Of a stretch of DNA of 64,000 nucleotides, positions 20,217-29,940 are shown piece by piece; the first letter of the stretch is position 1; each line of letters opens with the position of its first letter. Source of the DNA: Halorientalis sp. (GTDB lineage Archaea > Halobacteriota > Halobacteria > Halobacteriales > Haloarculaceae); the NCBI RefSeq assembly GCF_028275115.1, contig NZ_JAQCNH010000092.1, positions 1 to 64,000 of the forward strand. The letters are read 5' to 3'. The notes below the pieces were generated by a model. The model ran no database searches and had not been told where the DNA came from. It worked only from the letters and a program-made list of their open reading frames with translations. Made by a program: the position numbers and the translations under genes.

Positions 20217-21701
20217 ATGACAGACCAGACAGAGACCGAGACCGTGGGACAGTTCCCGAACACGTCGCCGTCGACTCCGCTCGCGCCGGTGGTGCTCACA
20301 CGACTCGTGTGGGCGCTGTTCGTTGCGAGTCTCGGTGCACTCGTGGCGCGACTCTGGACCGAGGGCGGGTGGACGGTCGCCGGGTTGGTGGCTGTCGACG
20401 GCCTGACTGTCCTACTGTGGGTCGTGGTCTCCTTCTTCAGTGGCATCGTCCACAGCTACTCGCGGCGCTACATGGCGGGCAGCGAACACCTCACTCGCTT
20501 TTTCGCCCGGCTGTCCGTCTTCACCTTGGTCGTGATGGGTCTCGTCGCCGCCGACCACGTCGCGCTGTTCGGGGCCGCGTGGCTGGCGATGGGGCTGGTG
20601 ATGGCGGACCTGATCGGAACCGTCCGCGGCTGGCCACAGGCACGAACCGCCGCGACCCTCGCCCGCCGGTACTTCCTCGCCAGTAGCGCGTTGCTGGGTG
20701 CCGCACTCGTGACGCTGTCCTGGGCGACGGGTGCGACGACGATTTCGGCTATCCTGGCGAACGTCGCGGCCGCCCCGGAGTGGGTTTCGCTCGTGGCGGC
20801 CGGCCTGCTCGTCCTGGCGGCGATGGTCCAGTCCGCGCTCGTCCCCTTCCACACCTGGTTGCTCTCCTCGATGACCGCGCCGACGCCGGCGTCGGCGCTG
20901 ATGCACGCCGGGTTCGTCAACGCGGGCGGGATTCTCCTGCTCCGATTTGCCCCCGTCGTCACCGTCGACTCGACGTTCATGCTCCTGGTCGTGGCCGTCG
21001 GCGCGGCCAGCGCACTGCTGGGAAAACTCCTGAAAGCCGTCCAGTCCGACGTGAAGCGCAAACTCGGCTGTTCGACGACCGGGCAGATGGGATTCATGAT
21101 CGCACAGGCCGGTCTCGGCTTCTTCGGGGCCGCCATCACCCACCTGATCCTCCACGGGTTCTACAAGGCCTACCTGTTCCTCTCGACGGGGAGCCAGGTC
21201 GAACACACCAGCCCGAAGAAGTCGGCGACCGGGACGACGACGCTCCTCGGCGGCGTCGTGACGCTACTCACCGCGGTCGCCGGTGGTGTTCTGTTCGCGC
21301 TCGTCACCGGCAAGGGAACGCACGTCGACAGCGGCCTCCTGCTGACGGGTCTGATCTCGCTGACGACGCTGCACGCGACCTGGACCACCGTCCGGAACAC
21401 CGACCTCCAGGCAACCGTCCGATACGGCGTCGTCCCGTTGATTTTCCTGCCCGCCGTCGCCGTCTACGCAGGAGTCTACACCGCGGTCACGACCGTCCTG
21501 GCCGGCGTCCCGCTCGTGACCGTGCCGACCGACCTGACACCGGTCCACGGTGTCGTCGCGGTGGCGTTTCTCGCCGCGTACGTCGCCATCGAGACCGGCC
21601 TCTACCGGCGGAGCCACCGCCTGTACGTGGCGCTGGTGAACGCCTCACAGCCCGCGACCGGAACCGTGCTGACTTCGACGGAGGAGTACAATGAACACTG
21701 A
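20217..21701 (+). CDS. dabB: NADH-quinone oxidoreductase subunit 5-like proton-conducting protein, DabB-type (start may be 20136)
   Basis: Multi-TM, MHAGFVNAGGILLLRF and KLLKAVQSDVKRKLGCSTTGQMGFM, directly overlapping dabA. Confidence 0.8.
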   Translation: MTDQTETETVGQFPNTSPSTPLAPVVLTRLVWALFVASLGALVARLWTEGGWTVAGLVAVDGLTVLLWVVVSFFSGIVHSYSRRYMAGSEHLTRFFARLSVFTLVVMGLVAADHVALFGAAWLAMGLVMADLIGTVRGWPQARTAATLARRYFLASSALLGAALVTLSWATGATTISAILANVAAAPEWVSLVAAGLLVLAAMVQSALVPFHTWLLSSMTAPTPASALMHAGFVNAGGILLLRFAPVVTVDSTFMLLVVAVGAASALLGKLLKAVQSDVKRKLGCSTTGQMGFMIAQAGLGFFGAAITHLILHGFYKAYLFLSTGSQVEHTSPKKSATGTTTLLGGVVTLLTAVAGGVLFALVTGKGTHVDSGLLLTGLISLTTLHATWTTVRNTDLQATVRYGVVPLIFLPAVAVYAGVYTAVTTVLAGVPLVTVPTDLTPVHGVVAVAFLAAYVAIETGLYRRSHRLYVALVNASQPATGTVLTSTEEYNEH

Positions 21702-24117
21702 ATCCGCGGTAACCGAGAGTGTCGAACTGGCAGCAAACAGCGTCGGTCCCGTCTGGCCGCTCCACTCGTTCGTGACGGCCAACCCGCTCGCCGGGTTCGA
21801 GGACCAGCCGTTCCACGAGGCCGTCCAGCAGGCCGAACGCCTGTTCGGCGGTGACGGCTACCCGAGCCCCGACCTGTTCCGCCGGGCCTGGGAGACGGGC
21901 CGCATCGACCCGCACGTCCTGGCCGAGGAACTCGACGCTCACGGCTACGACGACGACCCCGAGGCACTACTCGACCGGATGGACGCGACCGCCGACCAGA
22001 CGCCGGACGCCGACACGGCCGAAACGCCCGCGGAACGCGTCGACGCCGTCCTGACGAAGTGGCTCGCGGCCTTCCTCGATCAGGGGACGGCCACCTGGCC
22101 GATGCCTAACCGCGAGCAGGGATTCTACGCCGCCGTCCGGTCGGTGGCCTCCCACGACGGCGACATCCCGGACGGGGCTGCCGACGCGTGGCCCGCGGAC
22201 CCGGAGGACGCCATCGAGCGCGTCCTCGACGAGCACCCCAAAGACGAGTGGCCGACGATACTCGAGCAGCAACTGACCGCGCTTCCCGGCTGGGCTGGGT
22301 TCATCAAGCAACGCGCCGCCGACGACGACGCGTGGCAGTCGACGTACCCGATCACACTGGCCGAGTACCTCGCGGTTCGGCTCACACTTTCGGAACTGTT
22401 CGACGCGCCGATCACGCCACCAGAGCAGGCGACCGAGTCCAGCGTGACCGGCGACGGGGCCGTTCCGCTCGAAGAGGTCTGGCTCTCCGCGTGGGAGGCC
22501 AGCTACCGCTCGGAACTGGTCGACGCCGTGACCGATGCCGGCGCGTTGGCCGCCGAAGCCGACGGTGGCCGGCCCGACGCACAGTTCGTGTTCTGTATCG
22601 ACACGCGGTCGGAGATCATCCGCCGCCACATCGAGGCCACGGGCGACTACGACACACACGGCTACGCTGGCTTCTTCGGCATCCCGATGCGGTACGAGGG
22701 GTACGACGTCGACGTGACGGTCGACGCGTGCCCGCCTATCCTCGACGCTCAGCACCGCATCACGGACCGCCCGACGACCGACCCCGAGGACAAGGCGGCG
22801 TACGACCGCTGGTCGAACGTCCGCGACGCGGGCGGCAAGCTGGTGAAGTCGCTCAAAGAAAACGCCGCGACCGCGTTCAGCTACGTCGAGAGCGCGGGCA
22901 GCGGCTACGGGCTGGCGCTGGCCGCACGGACGCTCCTGCCGACCCGCGTCCGCGACGTTCTCGACGCCACCGACGAGCGCGTCCCCGACGCCCACGAGTT
23001 CTGTGAGCCGTCGGTCGACTACAACCCCGACGCCGTTACCGAACTCCGGGAGGGACTCACCGTGGCGGAGCGGGCCGACTACGCCGCGACCGCCTTCGAG
23101 CTGATGGGGTGGGAGCAGTTCGCTCGTGTCGTCGTCTTCGCCGGCCACGCCAGCCAGACCGCGAACAACCCGTTCGATTCGAGTCTCGACTGCGGTGCCT
23201 GTGCGGGCAACCCCGGTGGCCCGAACGCCCGCGTCCTCGCCGCCATCTGTAACGACGCGGACGTCCAGGCCGAACTCCGCGAGCGCGGCATCGAGATTCC
23301 CGACGACACCGTCTTCCTCGCCGGCGAACACAACACCACCACCGACGAGGTGGAACTGTACGACGGACCGGTTCCCGAGAGTCACGCCGACGACATCGCG
23401 CAACTCCGTGCCGACCTCGAAACCGCTCGTGCCGGCGCGGCCGCCGAGCGCACCGAGTCGATGGGTTCGGGGGGCGCTGGCGGCGTCCGCGAGACGGAGC
23501 GCCGTGCGGCCGACTGGGCCGAGACGCGTCCGGAGTGGGGGCTGGCCGGCAACGCCGGTTTCGTCGTCGGCCCGCGCGCCCTCACCGACGACCTGGACCT
23601 CGGCGGTCGGTCGTTCCTCCACTCTTACGACTGGACGACCGACGACGGCGGTGACGCGCTCGAAGCTATCGTGACCGGCCCCATGGTCGTCACGCAGTGG
23701 ATCAACACACAGTACTACTTCGCCACCGTCGACAACGACGTCTACGGCAGCGGGTCGAAGGTCACACATAACCCCGTCGGTAACGTCGGCGTCTACCAGG
23801 GCAACGGCGGCGACCTGATGACCGGCCTCCCGCTCCAGTCGCTCATGGCCGCCGACGACGAGCCCTACCACCAACCCCTCCGGCTCTCGACTGTCATCCA
23901 CGCGCCGGTCGAGCGTGTGACCGACATCCTCGCCGACCACGAGAACGTGACGGAACTGCTGGACAACCACTGGCTCTCGCTGACGGTCGTCGACCCCGAG
24001 CAGGACCACTGTGCGTTCCACTACGACGGCGACCTGACGTGGGTACCGGCCGACCAGTCCGACCACCGGCCCACCGCGACGACGTCGACCGTGGAAACCG
24101 GCACCACCGGCGACTAG
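21691..24117 (+). CDS. dabA: DUF2309 / DabA inorganic carbon transporter subunit
   Basis: FCIDTRSEIIRRHIE (C-x-D) and FAGHASQTANNPFDSSLDCGACAGNPGGPNARVLA (H...C) Zn-site motifs. Confidence 0.85.
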   Translation: MNTESAVTESVELAANSVGPVWPLHSFVTANPLAGFEDQPFHEAVQQAERLFGGDGYPSPDLFRRAWETGRIDPHVLAEELDAHGYDDDPEALLDRMDATADQTPDADTAETPAERVDAVLTKWLAAFLDQGTATWPMPNREQGFYAAVRSVASHDGDIPDGAADAWPADPEDAIERVLDEHPKDEWPTILEQQLTALPGWAGFIKQRAADDDAWQSTYPITLAEYLAVRLTLSELFDAPITPPEQATESSVTGDGAVPLEEVWLSAWEASYRSELVDAVTDAGALAAEADGGRPDAQFVFCIDTRSEIIRRHIEATGDYDTHGYAGFFGIPMRYEGYDVDVTVDACPPILDAQHRITDRPTTDPEDKAAYDRWSNVRDAGGKLVKSLKENAATAFSYVESAGSGYGLALAARTLLPTRVRDVLDATDERVPDAHEFCEPSVDYNPDAVTELREGLTVAERADYAATAFELMGWEQFARVVVFAGHASQTANNPFDSSLDCGACAGNPGGPNARVLAAICNDADVQAELRERGIEIPDDTVFLAGEHNTTTDEVELYDGPVPESHADDIAQLRADLETARAGAAAERTESMGSGGAGGVRETERRAADWAETRPEWGLAGNAGFVVGPRALTDDLDLGGRSFLHSYDWTTDDGGDALEAIVTGPMVVTQWINTQYYFATVDNDVYGSGSKVTHNPVGNVGVYQGNGGDLMTGLPLQSLMAADDEPYHQPLRLSTVIHAPVERVTDILADHENVTELLDNHWLSLTVVDPEQDHCAFHYDGDLTWVPADQSDHRPTATTSTVETGTTGD

Positions 24118-24347
24118 CCAGCACGGACGGTATCGGACGACTCACGACTCGGGACGCCGTCACCGCTCGCGGGTCGTTCGACACAGTGACGCGCCGCGGT
24201 CTCCGGAACACCGGTCGACGGGACGCCGGGAAAAGGTGCCTGGCTGGTTACCGGAGCGTACGTGATTTACGCCCGGCGTGAACGGCTGGGTTCTCTCACC
24301 GCGTCCAGGTGGCAAACCATCGAGTTCGCTGCCAGCTAACGGCGGGG

Positions 24348-25532
24348 TCAGTCCCTCCAAGACTCGGTCGGCTCACCCTCCTCGCCGTTCGATGCGGCGG
24401 CCTCTGCCTCCTGTAGCTCCTGTTCTAGCGTCGCGGTCGTCTCGTCGATTGGGGCGAGGCCGAACTCGTACATCCGTCCCGACGTCTCGACGTCCCGGAA
24501 CTCGTACATCACGCCGTCGTCGACGACGGCGTAGACGTCCTGTGCCTGGTCGTGAATGACCCGTTTCTCCGAGTCGATGGCGACGTCGACGAGGTCGAGC
24601 AGCGTCTCGACGGGGACGCGGGCGTACTCCCCCGAGTCCGGGAGCTTGCCGCGAGAGATCCAGTCGGCGTACCGCACACTCTCGTAGTACTTCTCGAACG
24701 TCTCGAAATCCTCGATGCGTCGGTCGACCGTCCTGACGAACACCGCGAGCACCAACGCGCCGATACCGGCGACGACCCACCACAGGGACCGACTGGGCAG
24801 ACTCGCTTCGGTCCCGGGGAACTCGACGGCGGCGGTGGCGACAGATGCGTTGACCGGCCGAGCCACGGTCGTCGAGTGGTTCCGCTCGACGACCTGTGGC
24901 GTGTCGAACTCGTAGGCGCGGCCGGAGACCGAAACCGGGGAGCTCAGGTTCACCTGCCCGGCGTAGGTTCCCGTGTCGTAACTCGCGTTGACGAGGATCC
25001 GGACTCGAACGATGCCGACCTCGTCCGCGGCGGCCTTGACCGCTGCCAGTCGCTCGCGTGCGAGGCGTCGGACGTCGAGTGTCACCGTGGTCCGGGAACG
25101 TCCGTCTGTCACCCGGCGGGTGGTCGATGCCAACTCTCGTCGTTCGGACCAGAACACCGCTTCGTCGCGTGCGGCCGAGAGTTCCAGCACGACGTCCTGG
25201 GTGACGACCACATCCTGGTCGGTTGGCACGTTAGTCCCCACGCGAAGCGTCAGATTCGGCGCCGCCGACAGCAGGTAGACCGGACGGTCGGACACCGTCT
25301 CCCCCTGGTCGTAGAGCGTGGTGTTCCCGGTCACGGTCGCCGTCGCAGTGAGCGAGGTACTGACGGCCTGCTGGTCGGTCTGGACCGTCGTCCGCTGTGG
25401 GTCGGGTGTGTCGGTTGCCCCGGCCGCCGCGCCGGCGAAGGCGAACGCGCTGGCGACGACGAGTGCTGCCACCAGCACTCGACCGTACTGCCCGCAGACG
25501 TATTTCAGTCTGAGCGGTAATCCCGCGCTCAT
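24348..25532 (-). CDS. DUF5305-like membrane protein
   Basis: N-terminal signal/TM, extracellular beta-rich region, TM LWWVVAGIGALVLAVFV, cytosolic tail; next to signal peptidase. Confidence 0.65.
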   Translation of the reverse strand: MSAGLPLRLKYVCGQYGRVLVAALVVASAFAFAGAAAGATDTPDPQRTTVQTDQQAVSTSLTATATVTGNTTLYDQGETVSDRPVYLLSAAPNLTLRVGTNVPTDQDVVVTQDVVLELSAARDEAVFWSERRELASTTRRVTDGRSRTTVTLDVRRLARERLAAVKAAADEVGIVRVRILVNASYDTGTYAGQVNLSSPVSVSGRAYEFDTPQVVERNHSTTVARPVNASVATAAVEFPGTEASLPSRSLWWVVAGIGALVLAVFVRTVDRRIEDFETFEKYYESVRYADWISRGKLPDSGEYARVPVETLLDLVDVAIDSEKRVIHDQAQDVYAVVDDGVMYEFRDVETSGRMYEFGLAPIDETTATLEQELQEAEAAASNGEEGEPTESWRD

Positions 25533-25779
25533 GTCGCACGCCTCTGGAACCCGACGAACTCGCTCATAATATAATGTTCACCGGTCGAACACTAATGTGC
25601 GCGCTAACCCCCTGGTTGGCGGGGCACTTACCCGAGCGAAAGCGACGGTTCGAGCGGTGACGGTGTCCGTCTGGCCGTCGGTGGCCCCGTTCCGGTCTCG
25701 CTGGCTGGTGGGTTCGCGCCTACCACCGTGGAGCGAGCGCGTCCAGCCGCCCCGAAACGAGGCTGGGCGAGTCGGCCGC

Positions 25780-26625
25780 TCAGCGCCGGGGGTCGCTTCC
25801 CGTGTACGTCTCGTTGAGCACCTCGCGTCCGCCCGCCGTTTCGACCACGACAGTGTCTTTCCCGTTGTTCCAGATCGGCCTGCCCGAGTCCTGATACAGG
25901 TCGATTCGAGCGCTGGTCTCGCTGTCGGTCCCCGTGCCAGTTATTAGCTTCACTTTCTGGTCGGGCGCGACGGTCGTTCCCTGGGGAACGACGTACGGTG
26001 CCTGCGCCTCGTCCCGAACACTCCAGCCGGAGATATCGAGTGTCGTGCTCCCGGTGTTGGTGAACACGAGGAACTCGTCGTCGAGATTGTCGAACTCACT
26101 GCCGCGGGCGTTGGCGTTGATATCGGTGAGACGGAACCCGTCGGTGTTCTGTGCACAGCCGCTCGCATCGACCGTCGTCGACCGCGTCGCCGTCCCGGTG
26201 AACCGGGACCCGCTGGTCGTGGTGACGGTGAACGCGACAGTCTCCGGTGGTGACTCACAGCCGACAGTTACGGATGTCGTCGCCGACTCCCCCGGCGCGA
26301 GCGTCGTCTGTGCGTTCGACAGCGACCCCGAGGCGGTTTCGAGCGTGACCGCTGCGTTCACCGTCCGGTCCAGCCCGTTCGTCACGGTGACGAGCCGGCT
26401 CCTGTCACCGGCGGTCACACTGCCGGCGACCTCGAGACCGACGAGGCCGTTCGCATCGTCGGCCACAGCTGCCGTGGCTCCCCGCTCGAGGGTCCCCGAA
26501 CTGAACGCGGCAGTCGGACCGATGGTGAGGATTCCGAGAATAGCCACGAGAACGGTCACCGCGAGTAGCGAGGTGTACACCCGCCCCTTCCCGCCGCGCG
26601 AGCGCGACCGGCGACCGCGTCTCAT
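25780..26625 (-). CDS. Secreted lamin-tail-domain-like protein with SipW-type N-terminus
   Basis: TAAFSSGTLERGATAAVADDANGLVGLE signature; LTDINANARGSEFDNLDDEFLVFTNTGSTTLDISGWSVRD LTD core. Confidence 0.75.
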   Translation of the reverse strand: MRRGRRSRSRGGKGRVYTSLLAVTVLVAILGILTIGPTAAFSSGTLERGATAAVADDANGLVGLEVAGSVTAGDRSRLVTVTNGLDRTVNAAVTLETASGSLSNAQTTLAPGESATTSVTVGCESPPETVAFTVTTTSGSRFTGTATRSTTVDASGCAQNTDGFRLTDINANARGSEFDNLDDEFLVFTNTGSTTLDISGWSVRDEAQAPYVVPQGTTVAPDQKVKLITGTGTDSETSARIDLYQDSGRPIWNNGKDTVVVETAGGREVLNETYTGSDPRR

Positions 26626-27695
26626 CGCTCACCACCCAGTCGGCGAGACACCCGACGACGGGTGCCCCGGAGCGGAGCGAACGGGTCGACGAGCGCCCAG
26701 TAACACAGGTACAGCGGTCCGACTCCGGTGAGGACGGTCGCCAGTGCTGCCAGGAGCGGGTGCACACTGTGTAGTGCCGTCACGACGCCACGCGGTAGCG
26801 TCGCCGGATACGGATACATGTGGAGCGTGGCCGCGTGGACGCCGGACGTTTCCTGTGCCGGAACGGTGACCGTGACGTTCTGTTCCGAGGTGTCGAGGAG
26901 TCGCTGCCGGACCCGGTCGAGTCCGTCACCCCGCTCGGCGACAGTGCCGTTCGGACCAGCCGCGACCGGTGTGGTCTCGTCGATTCGCATCCCGTCGGCC
27001 CGAGTCACGAGGTGGGTGAACGGCGTCGACGCCGATCGGACGGTGAGTGACTCCGTTCGTTCCTCGCCGACGGACAGCACCCCGAGGTCCTTCGAGTCCT
27101 CGGCCGTGACTCGGTAGGTCTGCGTCTGATGGACGGCCGCCATCGACACGAGGACGACACCGACGAGGACCGCGACGACGAGTGCCGGCAAGATTACCTC
27201 ACGGCCACGAAGGACCGCAGGCCGGACACGCCGTCGAGACGACCGAGCGGCACTGATTGCCAACGCGCCGCCCAGTACTGTCACGACGGCGTACCAGTAC
27301 GTCCGGAGCAGCGAGAGCCCCGTTCCGACGTGCGGAACGACGAGCGGCCCGCCGCCGAGCGTCAGCACCTGTCCCGACACCGCAGACCGCTCGACGAGCG
27401 GATAGCCAGCCGCCTGGTCGGTGCTTGGGTTATTGTCGCCTTTCGTCACGATACCGTCGTCCGTCACCCTCATCGCACGGTGGGTGACGTAACTCCCGCG
27501 CTCGGCGGAGTAGAACGTAATCACGTCACCGGCCTCGACAGCCCCCGCGGGCACGAGGACGTACCCGCCATCCGGCTCGATGGTCGGTGCCATACTGTCG
27601 GACGTGACGTACGAAATCTGGACCGGTGAGGCCGCTGGCGCGACCAGCAGGGCGACCACGAGGACGACCGCGAGACCGACGAGCGTGCGCATCAT
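26622..27695 (-). CDS. ER/SipW-type signal peptidase I with C-terminal extracytoplasmic domain
   Basis: SDSMAPTI (Ser), SYVTHRAM (His), VTKGDNN (Asp); further TM segments and an additional domain. Confidence 0.85.
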   Translation of the reverse strand: MMRTLVGLAVVLVVALLVAPAASPVQISYVTSDSMAPTIEPDGGYVLVPAGAVEAGDVITFYSAERGSYVTHRAMRVTDDGIVTKGDNNPSTDQAAGYPLVERSAVSGQVLTLGGGPLVVPHVGTGLSLLRTYWYAVVTVLGGALAISAARSSRRRVRPAVLRGREVILPALVVAVLVGVVLVSMAAVHQTQTYRVTAEDSKDLGVLSVGEERTESLTVRSASTPFTHLVTRADGMRIDETTPVAAGPNGTVAERGDGLDRVRQRLLDTSEQNVTVTVPAQETSGVHAATLHMYPYPATLPRGVVTALHSVHPLLAALATVLTGVGPLYLCYWALVDPFAPLRGTRRRVSRRLGGER

Positions 27696-27770
27696 GTACT
27701 GAAATGGTGGGTTTGGTGAGAATCGAAACAGCAGGGGGGCTGTCGGTTAGCGACGGCCGATAGCCGGTGA

Positions 27771-28379
27771 TCAGGTCCCGTCGGAGACCGAGCCACCTTC
27801 GTCGACGTCGTCGATGGTGAACGCGAGGGTGCCCGAGAGGTCGTCCGTTGAGGTCACCGTCGCAGCGCCGTTGTGGCCAGTATCGACGACGACCACGACA
27901 TCGTAGGCGTCAGTGGCGGCCGCGTCGAGGGACGCTGTCTGGCCTTCCTCGGTGACGGTGCCGACCTGTGAACCGTCCTTGTAAATCTGGAACTTGAGGT
28001 TGGCGTCACTGTTACCATCGTCCACGTTGTGTGTGTATGCGACGTTGATAACGTGCGCCTCGTCGTCGTTGTTCTTGACCTGGAACGCGTGTGAGGTACC
28101 CGGATTCGCAGGGTCGCCGAGTTCGAAGAGCGCGTCGGTGTTCGCACCGGTTGCCGACCCGTTCTCGAAGTCGATCTTGAGTTGCTCCGTCGAAGGGTCC
28201 TGGAAGACGAGGTTCCCGGAATTGCCGTCGATCAGCGCCAGCAGACCGTTCTCGTCGGCCACGACGTCCGCGTTCGCCTGTCGCTCGACCGTCGCCGCGG
28301 TGAACGCACTCGCACCGACCGCCGTCGCTGCAACGAGGACGAGTCCGGCCACGAGTAACGTCTGTGTGATTCGTGCCAT
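27771..28379 (-). CDS. TasA/CalY-like (DUF1102-type) secreted protein
   Basis: MARITQTLLVAGLVLVAATAVGASAFTAATVERQANADVVADENGLLAL; beta-rich mature region. Confidence 0.65.
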   Translation of the reverse strand: MARITQTLLVAGLVLVAATAVGASAFTAATVERQANADVVADENGLLALIDGNSGNLVFQDPSTEQLKIDFENGSATGANTDALFELGDPANPGTSHAFQVKNNDDEAHVINVAYTHNVDDGNSDANLKFQIYKDGSQVGTVTEEGQTASLDAAATDAYDVVVVVDTGHNGAATVTSTDDLSGTLAFTIDDVDEGGSVSDGT

Positions 28380-28433
28380 TGCATTCGAACAGAGTCGACG
28401 ACGCCGGATAACCATCAGCTAACTTATTTGTTT

Positions 28434-28475
28434 GCGAGGTGCTTACCTCGCCGTTAGGGGGCCCACGCACCTCGC
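28434..28475. promoter_or_regulatory. Three GCGAGGT half-sites upstream of the TasA-like gene
   Basis: GCGAGGT-GCTT-ACCTCGC (28434-28451) plus ACCTCGC at 28469-28475. Confidence 0.5.
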
Positions 28476-28863
28476 GGTCAGTGGCAGGCTTTCTTTCAAG
28501 TAAGCGAACGGATTTGTGTATTCACTTGTCCATCTCTGTTGTGGATCGGACTGCAGAGTGGACACGACTCGTAGTGCCGGACGTCGCCGTTCGTTGCGTT
28601 CCTCGTCGCCGTCGGCTGGTCGCAGACTCGAGAGTCGAACACGGTCGATGGGCTCCCCCGAACCCCCCCACGGCGGCCGGGCGAGGCCAGCGAGAGTGTC
28701 GTCGTGACGGACGACCGGGCGGGGACCGCAGACAGGACAGACCGGACGCTCACGGCCGGAACCGAGACTCCGAACCCGCACGGACCCGGACACAAACGCC
28801 GGCGAGCCGACCGGGACGACAGCACCGGCGACCGTTCCGGAGTCCGAGGGTGATACTCCACCG

Positions 28864-29007
28864 ATGATCGGGCGTCTCCGGACGATTCTGTCTGGTTGCG
28901 GACGCGAAGCCGTTCACGAGTGTCGGCAGTGCGGGACGACGGTCGAGGAGACCGACAGTCGGTGTCCGACCTGCCGGTCGGACGAAATCGCGACCTACAG
29001 ACTCTAG
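28864..29007 (+). CDS. 47-aa zinc-ribbon microprotein
   Basis: MIGRLRTILSGCGREAVHECRQCGTTVEETDSRCPTCRSDEIATYRL*, CxxC-x12-CxxC; below the ORF track length cut-off. Confidence 0.65.
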   Translation: MIGRLRTILSGCGREAVHECRQCGTTVEETDSRCPTCRSDEIATYRL

Positions 29008-29043
29008 CGAACGGTCACGCGTCACACGAACTCGGATATACCG

Positions 29044-29283
29044 ATGCCGAACGTCCCGATGCTTCCACGCTGGATTCGAGGCGCGGACCACTGTCTCGAT
29101 TCCGTGCCTGCGGGGCGTCCCGACGGACTCGCCCGTGAGCGTGCCTGCGGAATTCTCGTCGTGGAGGTTGCGCCGGTACACGGCGTCGCCGACGCGACGA
29201 CAGCCCTGCGCCGTCTGCTCGATAGCGGTTGGCTCCACGCGGTCGACGGGACGGTCTATCGCACCGGGAGTCGGGCCGACTGA
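29044..29283 (+). CDS. Hypothetical small protein
   Basis: Intact ORF; weak evidence. Confidence 0.3.
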   Translation: MPNVPMLPRWIRGADHCLDSVPAGRPDGLARERACGILVVEVAPVHGVADATTALRRLLDSGWLHAVDGTVYRTGSRAD

Positions 29284-29423
29284 CCGACACCGTCGAGTGG
29301 CGCTACGGCGCCGAAGTCCGGCTTACCAGCCGGTAAGTCGGCGGCTATCGGCCTCGTTAGCGAGTCTTCTTATTCGATACCAAATAACGAGCGTAGCATG
29401 GACCACGACAGAGTGTATCCGCC

Positions 29424-29933
29424 GTGCTGGGGGAGAGAATGGGTGTGACAGACGACGACGGCGGCGGCCGACAGGACTGGGCGGATGTCCTGCTCGTCGA
29501 AGCGGACCCGGCCGACGCCCGACTGATTTCGTGTGGGTTCCAACGACAGTCCGTGACCACAGATGTCGCCCCGGATGGGCGAACGGCAATCGAGCGACTC
29601 TCGACCGCGAGCGACGAGCGAACCGACGACCGACTCCCACGTCTCATCGTCCTCGACCTCGCCATCGGACCCCTCGACGCCGAGACGATTCTCCACGCGG
29701 TCAAATCGAGTCCGCGACTTGGATTGGTCCCAGTCGTCACGCTGAGTGACAGCGACGAGCACACTGCGGCCACGGACACCGACGCCGAACGGGCCTACGA
29801 CCTGGGCGCGAACGCCCATTTCAGCAAACCGGACGACGTCGAGCGGTACGTCGACGGCATCGAGCGGTTGGCGGCCTTCTGGTTCGAGTGGGCGACGTTT
29901 CCGCCAGAACTGTTATCTGTCGATGGAGCGTGA
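29424..29933 (+). CDS. Response regulator receiver-domain protein
   Basis: DVLLVEADPADARLI, LIVLDLAIGPLDAE, VTLSDSD, FSKPDD. Confidence 0.8.
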   Translation: MLGERMGVTDDDGGGRQDWADVLLVEADPADARLISCGFQRQSVTTDVAPDGRTAIERLSTASDERTDDRLPRLIVLDLAIGPLDAETILHAVKSSPRLGLVPVVTLSDSDEHTAATDTDAERAYDLGANAHFSKPDDVERYVDGIERLAAFWFEWATFPPELLSVDGA

Positions 29934-29940
29934 GATTGTT

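Noticed and set aside
21967-24066. 699-aa minus-strand ORF opposite dabA
   Set aside because: Antisense shadow of the DabA coding sequence.
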